Assembly (NCBI RefSeq): GCF_000400715.1 | Contig: NZ_KE007347.1 | Coordinates: 1,125,680-1,189,679 of the forward strand | Origin: Acinetobacter genomosp. 15BJ | GTDB taxonomy: Bacteria; Pseudomonadota; Gammaproteobacteria; Pseudomonadales; Moraxellaceae | Direction: 5' to 3' | DNA length: 64,000 bases | Shown: positions 61,998 through 64,000 of the stretch, one piece after another | Numbering within the stretch: the stretch's first letter is position 1 | How the letters are laid out: each line of letters begins with the position of its first letter | Notes under the pieces: generated by a model | The model's input: only the letters and a program-made list of their open reading frames with translations | What the model was told of the DNA's origin: nothing | Databases searched by the model: none | Position numbers and translations under genes: made by a program

Positions 61998-62951
61998 TTA
62001 TTTCACCGCATCTGCCACTTCTTTCAGCATCGCCTTCATGCCATCCAAGCCATTATTCATCAAGTACCAGTTACTAGAATCCAGATAAACGATATTGCCA
62101 TTTTTCGCCGCTTGGGTTTGGTTGATAATCTTGTTATTTAACACCTGTTTTGCCCCTTGCTGATTTTCAGTAATTGCAGCCCCACGGTCAACCACAAACA
62201 GATAATCAGGATTTTTCTGGGCAATAAACTCATGCGACACCGCCATACCATGCAAGCCGACTTTGATTGAAGGATCTGCTGGGGTAAAACCATAGAGATC
62301 ATGGATATTACCGAAGCGCGAACCTGGTCCATAAGCCGCAATTTTGCTGTTATTGACCAGAACTACCAAAGCAGTTTTACCTTTAGTCTTGGCTTTTAAT
62401 GCGGCAATATCTTTTTCCAAAGTCTGTAATTGCTGCTCCGCTTCTGGCTTTTTACCCACCATTTCAGCGATATTCAGGGTTTGCTGCTTAAATGAATTGA
62501 ACTGATCGTTGTAATCCACATCAACAAAATAAGTCGGTGCAATCTGTTTGATCTGTGCCACCAGATTTTCCATTCGTCCGCTCATCAAAATCAATTCAGG
62601 TTGGCTGGCTGCAATTTTTTCCAGATTCGGTTCTTTGACCGTACCGACATCCAGATATTTACCCTCATTAAAGTCTTGCAGCACTTTTGGCAACGGCGTG
62701 CCTTTGGGTAAGGCAACCACTTTGTCATCCGCGCCTAAAGCATGGATGGTATTCAAAGCACTGGTATCCAATACCGCAATTCGAGATAAATTTGCAGGAA
62801 TCGTGATTTGACCCGCCTTACTTTCGAAACTACGCGTATCCTGTGCAGCAGCCGTATTTCCTTCCTGTGTTGCAGAAGGTGCGTTGGAATTACCACATGC
62901 AGCCAAGACCACACTCAGCATCATGACTGGCAATGTTTTTTTGAAAAGCAT
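61998..62951 (-). CDS. Siderophore ABC transporter substrate-binding lipoprotein (FatB/CeuE type)
   Basis: 317 residues. Lipoprotein signal ending LAAC (Cys19) and a class III binding-protein fold with one long helix (residues about 170-200) linking two lobes: the LDTSALNTIHALGADDKVVAL and GTVKEPNLEKIAASQPELIL segments are typical. It binds a ferric siderophore in the periplasm and hands it to the permease. A strong AGGAG precedes the ATG. It lies 9 bases after the ATPase gene. The exact siderophore is not known. Confidence 0.88.
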   Translation of the reverse strand: MLFKKTLPVMMLSVVLAACGNSNAPSATQEGNTAAAQDTRSFESKAGQITIPANLSRIAVLDTSALNTIHALGADDKVVALPKGTPLPKVLQDFNEGKYLDVGTVKEPNLEKIAASQPELILMSGRMENLVAQIKQIAPTYFVDVDYNDQFNSFKQQTLNIAEMVGKKPEAEQQLQTLEKDIAALKAKTKGKTALVVLVNNSKIAAYGPGSRFGNIHDLYGFTPADPSIKVGLHGMAVSHEFIAQKNPDYLFVVDRGAAITENQQGAKQVLNNKIINQTQAAKNGNIVYLDSSNWYLMNNGLDGMKAMLKEVADAVK

Positions 62952-62960
62952 AACGAACTC

Positions 62961-63725
62961 CTAACTAATGAAATACAAACCTAATTTGTGTTGTTGAACC
63001 TGTTGAATCGGGATATGAAAATCGAAGATATCCTTGAGAATGCGTTCATCCATCATCTGCTGTGGATGACCTTGGTAGACCAATTGCCCTTCTTTCATGG
63101 CAATGATGTGATCGGCATACACTGAGGCAAAATTGATGTCATGAATCACGACAATGATGGATTTGCCATGATTTTCAGCCAGATCTTTTAACACCTTCAT
63201 AATTTGTGAAGAGTGCTTCATATCCAGATTATTCAAAGGTTCATCCAGCAAGATATAATCGGTGTCTTGTGCCAGAATCATGGCGATATAAGCGCGCTGA
63301 CGTTGGCCACCAGACAGCTCACTGAGTTGGCGATGGCGTAGTGCCTCTAAATCCATATAAGCAATGGAACGGTCGATGACCTCGCGATCTTCTGCGGTCA
63401 AGCGTCCTTGTGAATATGGGAAGCGACCAAATGCCACCAAATCTTCAATACTCAGTCTTAACTCGGTATGATTGGACTGTTTTAAGATGGCCAGCTTTTT
63501 CGCAATCTCGGCGCTTTTCATCTGATGTAAATCTTGCCCGTCCAGCAAAACTTGCCCTTGATCAGCCTCGATTAGGCGGCTCATCATCGAAAGTACGGTA
63601 CTTTTACCCGCACCATTCGGACCAATGAAAGCGGTAAACTGACCTTTGGCAATACTCAGTGAAAGCGCATGTACCACCTGTTGTTGCTGATAGCTTTTGC
63701 TTAAATTCTTTAGCTCTATTGCCAT
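62961..63725 (-). CDS. Siderophore ABC transporter ATP-binding protein
   Basis: 254 residues, FepC/FatE-type ATPase. Walker A (IGPNGAGKSTVLS), Q loop (AILKQSNHTELRLS), signature LSGGQRQRAYIAM and Walker B YILLDEPLNNLD are intact. It powers the importer together with the permease and the binding protein. Its ATG overlaps the permease stop by ten bases, so the two genes are translationally coupled. Confidence 0.93.
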   Translation of the reverse strand: MAIELKNLSKSYQQQQVVHALSLSIAKGQFTAFIGPNGAGKSTVLSMMSRLIEADQGQVLLDGQDLHQMKSAEIAKKLAILKQSNHTELRLSIEDLVAFGRFPYSQGRLTAEDREVIDRSIAYMDLEALRHRQLSELSGGQRQRAYIAMILAQDTDYILLDEPLNNLDMKHSSQIMKVLKDLAENHGKSIIVVIHDINFASVYADHIIAMKEGQLVYQGHPQQMMDERILKDIFDFHIPIQQVQQHKLGLYFIS

Positions 63726-64000
63726 TTTTTATTTTCCTTCAGTAATATCCAGAAGAAATAAATTCCACCGACAAAATTAATGATCACACTCAACGTGGTT
63801 TTGAAATTCAATAGATGTAATACGATGAATTGCCCGATCATCAAACACAGGATGCTGACCAGAATAATGCCGAGTAATAAGATGTGATGCTGATGGGTCT
63901 TGAACAGCTCGAGGGTAATGTTAAGGACCAGCAAGCCAAGGAACATCATCGGACCTGCCAAAGCTGTTGCTGAAGCCAAGGCCAATACCACCAGAATCAA
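63716..64000 (-). CDS. Siderophore ABC transporter permease (FecCD family), partial
   Basis: The C-terminal 94 residues of a FecCD-type permease; the 5' end is outside the window. Four hydrophobic segments and the GIILVSILCLMIGQFI and NFVGGIYFFWILL helices match the end of iron-siderophore permeases, and the GPMMFLGLLV segment corresponds to the EAA-type loop region. It belongs to the same operon as the ATPase and binding protein. A second permease, as these systems often have, may lie further upstream. Confidence 0.88.
   Translation of the reverse strand: MILVVLALASATALAGPMMFLGLLVLNITLELFKTHQHHILLLGIILVSILCLMIGQFIVLHLLNFKTTLSVIINFVGGIYFFWILLKENKKWQ

Noticed and set aside
1..64000. CRISPR arrays, insertion sequences, prophage genes, integrases and classic defence islands
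   Set aside because: No regularly spaced repeats, transposase or phage structural proteins were seen; the gene content is almost entirely core metabolism and envelope.

Overview
This window looks like a chromosomal segment of an Acinetobacter species (Gammaproteobacteria, Moraxellaceae). The DNA is AT-rich. The evidence is the protein sequences together with characteristic gene orders: exbB-exbD-msbA-lpxK-kdsB-holB, lptD-surA beside amgK-murU, a tyrA-aroA fusion downstream of pheA, and ygiW-qseBC. I see no rRNA, tRNA, CRISPR array, prophage or insertion sequence. Nearly all of it is core genome, and the species cannot be named from sequence alone.

Layout. 0-11 kb (all minus): two small exported proteins, then an envelope and replication block (holB, kdsB, lpxK, msbA, exbD, exbB), chromosome partitioning (parB, parA), rsmG, and the cell-wall recycling pair murU-amgK. 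11-15 kb (plus): lptD-surA, outer-membrane biogenesis. 15-21 kb: fba, a DEAD-box RNA helicase, a cold-shock protein, a TusA-like protein, rpoH, a DUF423 protein, thiS-thiG. 21-25 kb: Nudix and HD-domain hydrolases, yaaA, an alpha/beta hydrolase and a DUF2157 membrane protein.

25-32 kb is the most unusual region, an RNA-repair island. rtcR (sigma-54 activator) is divergent from an RNase Z-type nuclease gene. A clear sigma-54 promoter drives an apparent operon: rtcB, a DUF7684-like gene, a DIP1984-family gene, a long-range base-paired spacer that may encode a structured RNA, and rtcA. The rtcB leader has a 9-bp GC-rich hairpin just before its ribosome-binding site.

32-44 kb: pepD, the tyrA-aroA fusion and pheA (aromatic amino acids), a Fur-box-preceded esterase, an acyl-CoA dehydrogenase, a TrpD2-like protein, a YeaC-like protein and nadK. 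44-57 kb: PBP1b, a TPR lipoprotein, a Nudix-ThiE fusion, the 56-residue hemP gene under a Fur box, qseBC with ygiW, a GspE/PilB-type ATPase, trmO, fpr, a TetR regulator and a heme-oxygenase-like diiron protein. 57-64 kb: a DUF441 protein, metR, queH, a DUF4198 protein and an MFS exporter sharing a Fur box, a YjdF-like protein, and a siderophore ABC importer that runs off the right end.

Iron is a recurring theme: exbBD, hemP, the esterase, the DUF4198/MFS pair, the ABC importer, and three candidate Fur boxes. Many genes end in clean intrinsic terminators. Three intergenic elements (around 30.7, 32.05 and 36.7 kb) look like REP or structured-RNA sequences.
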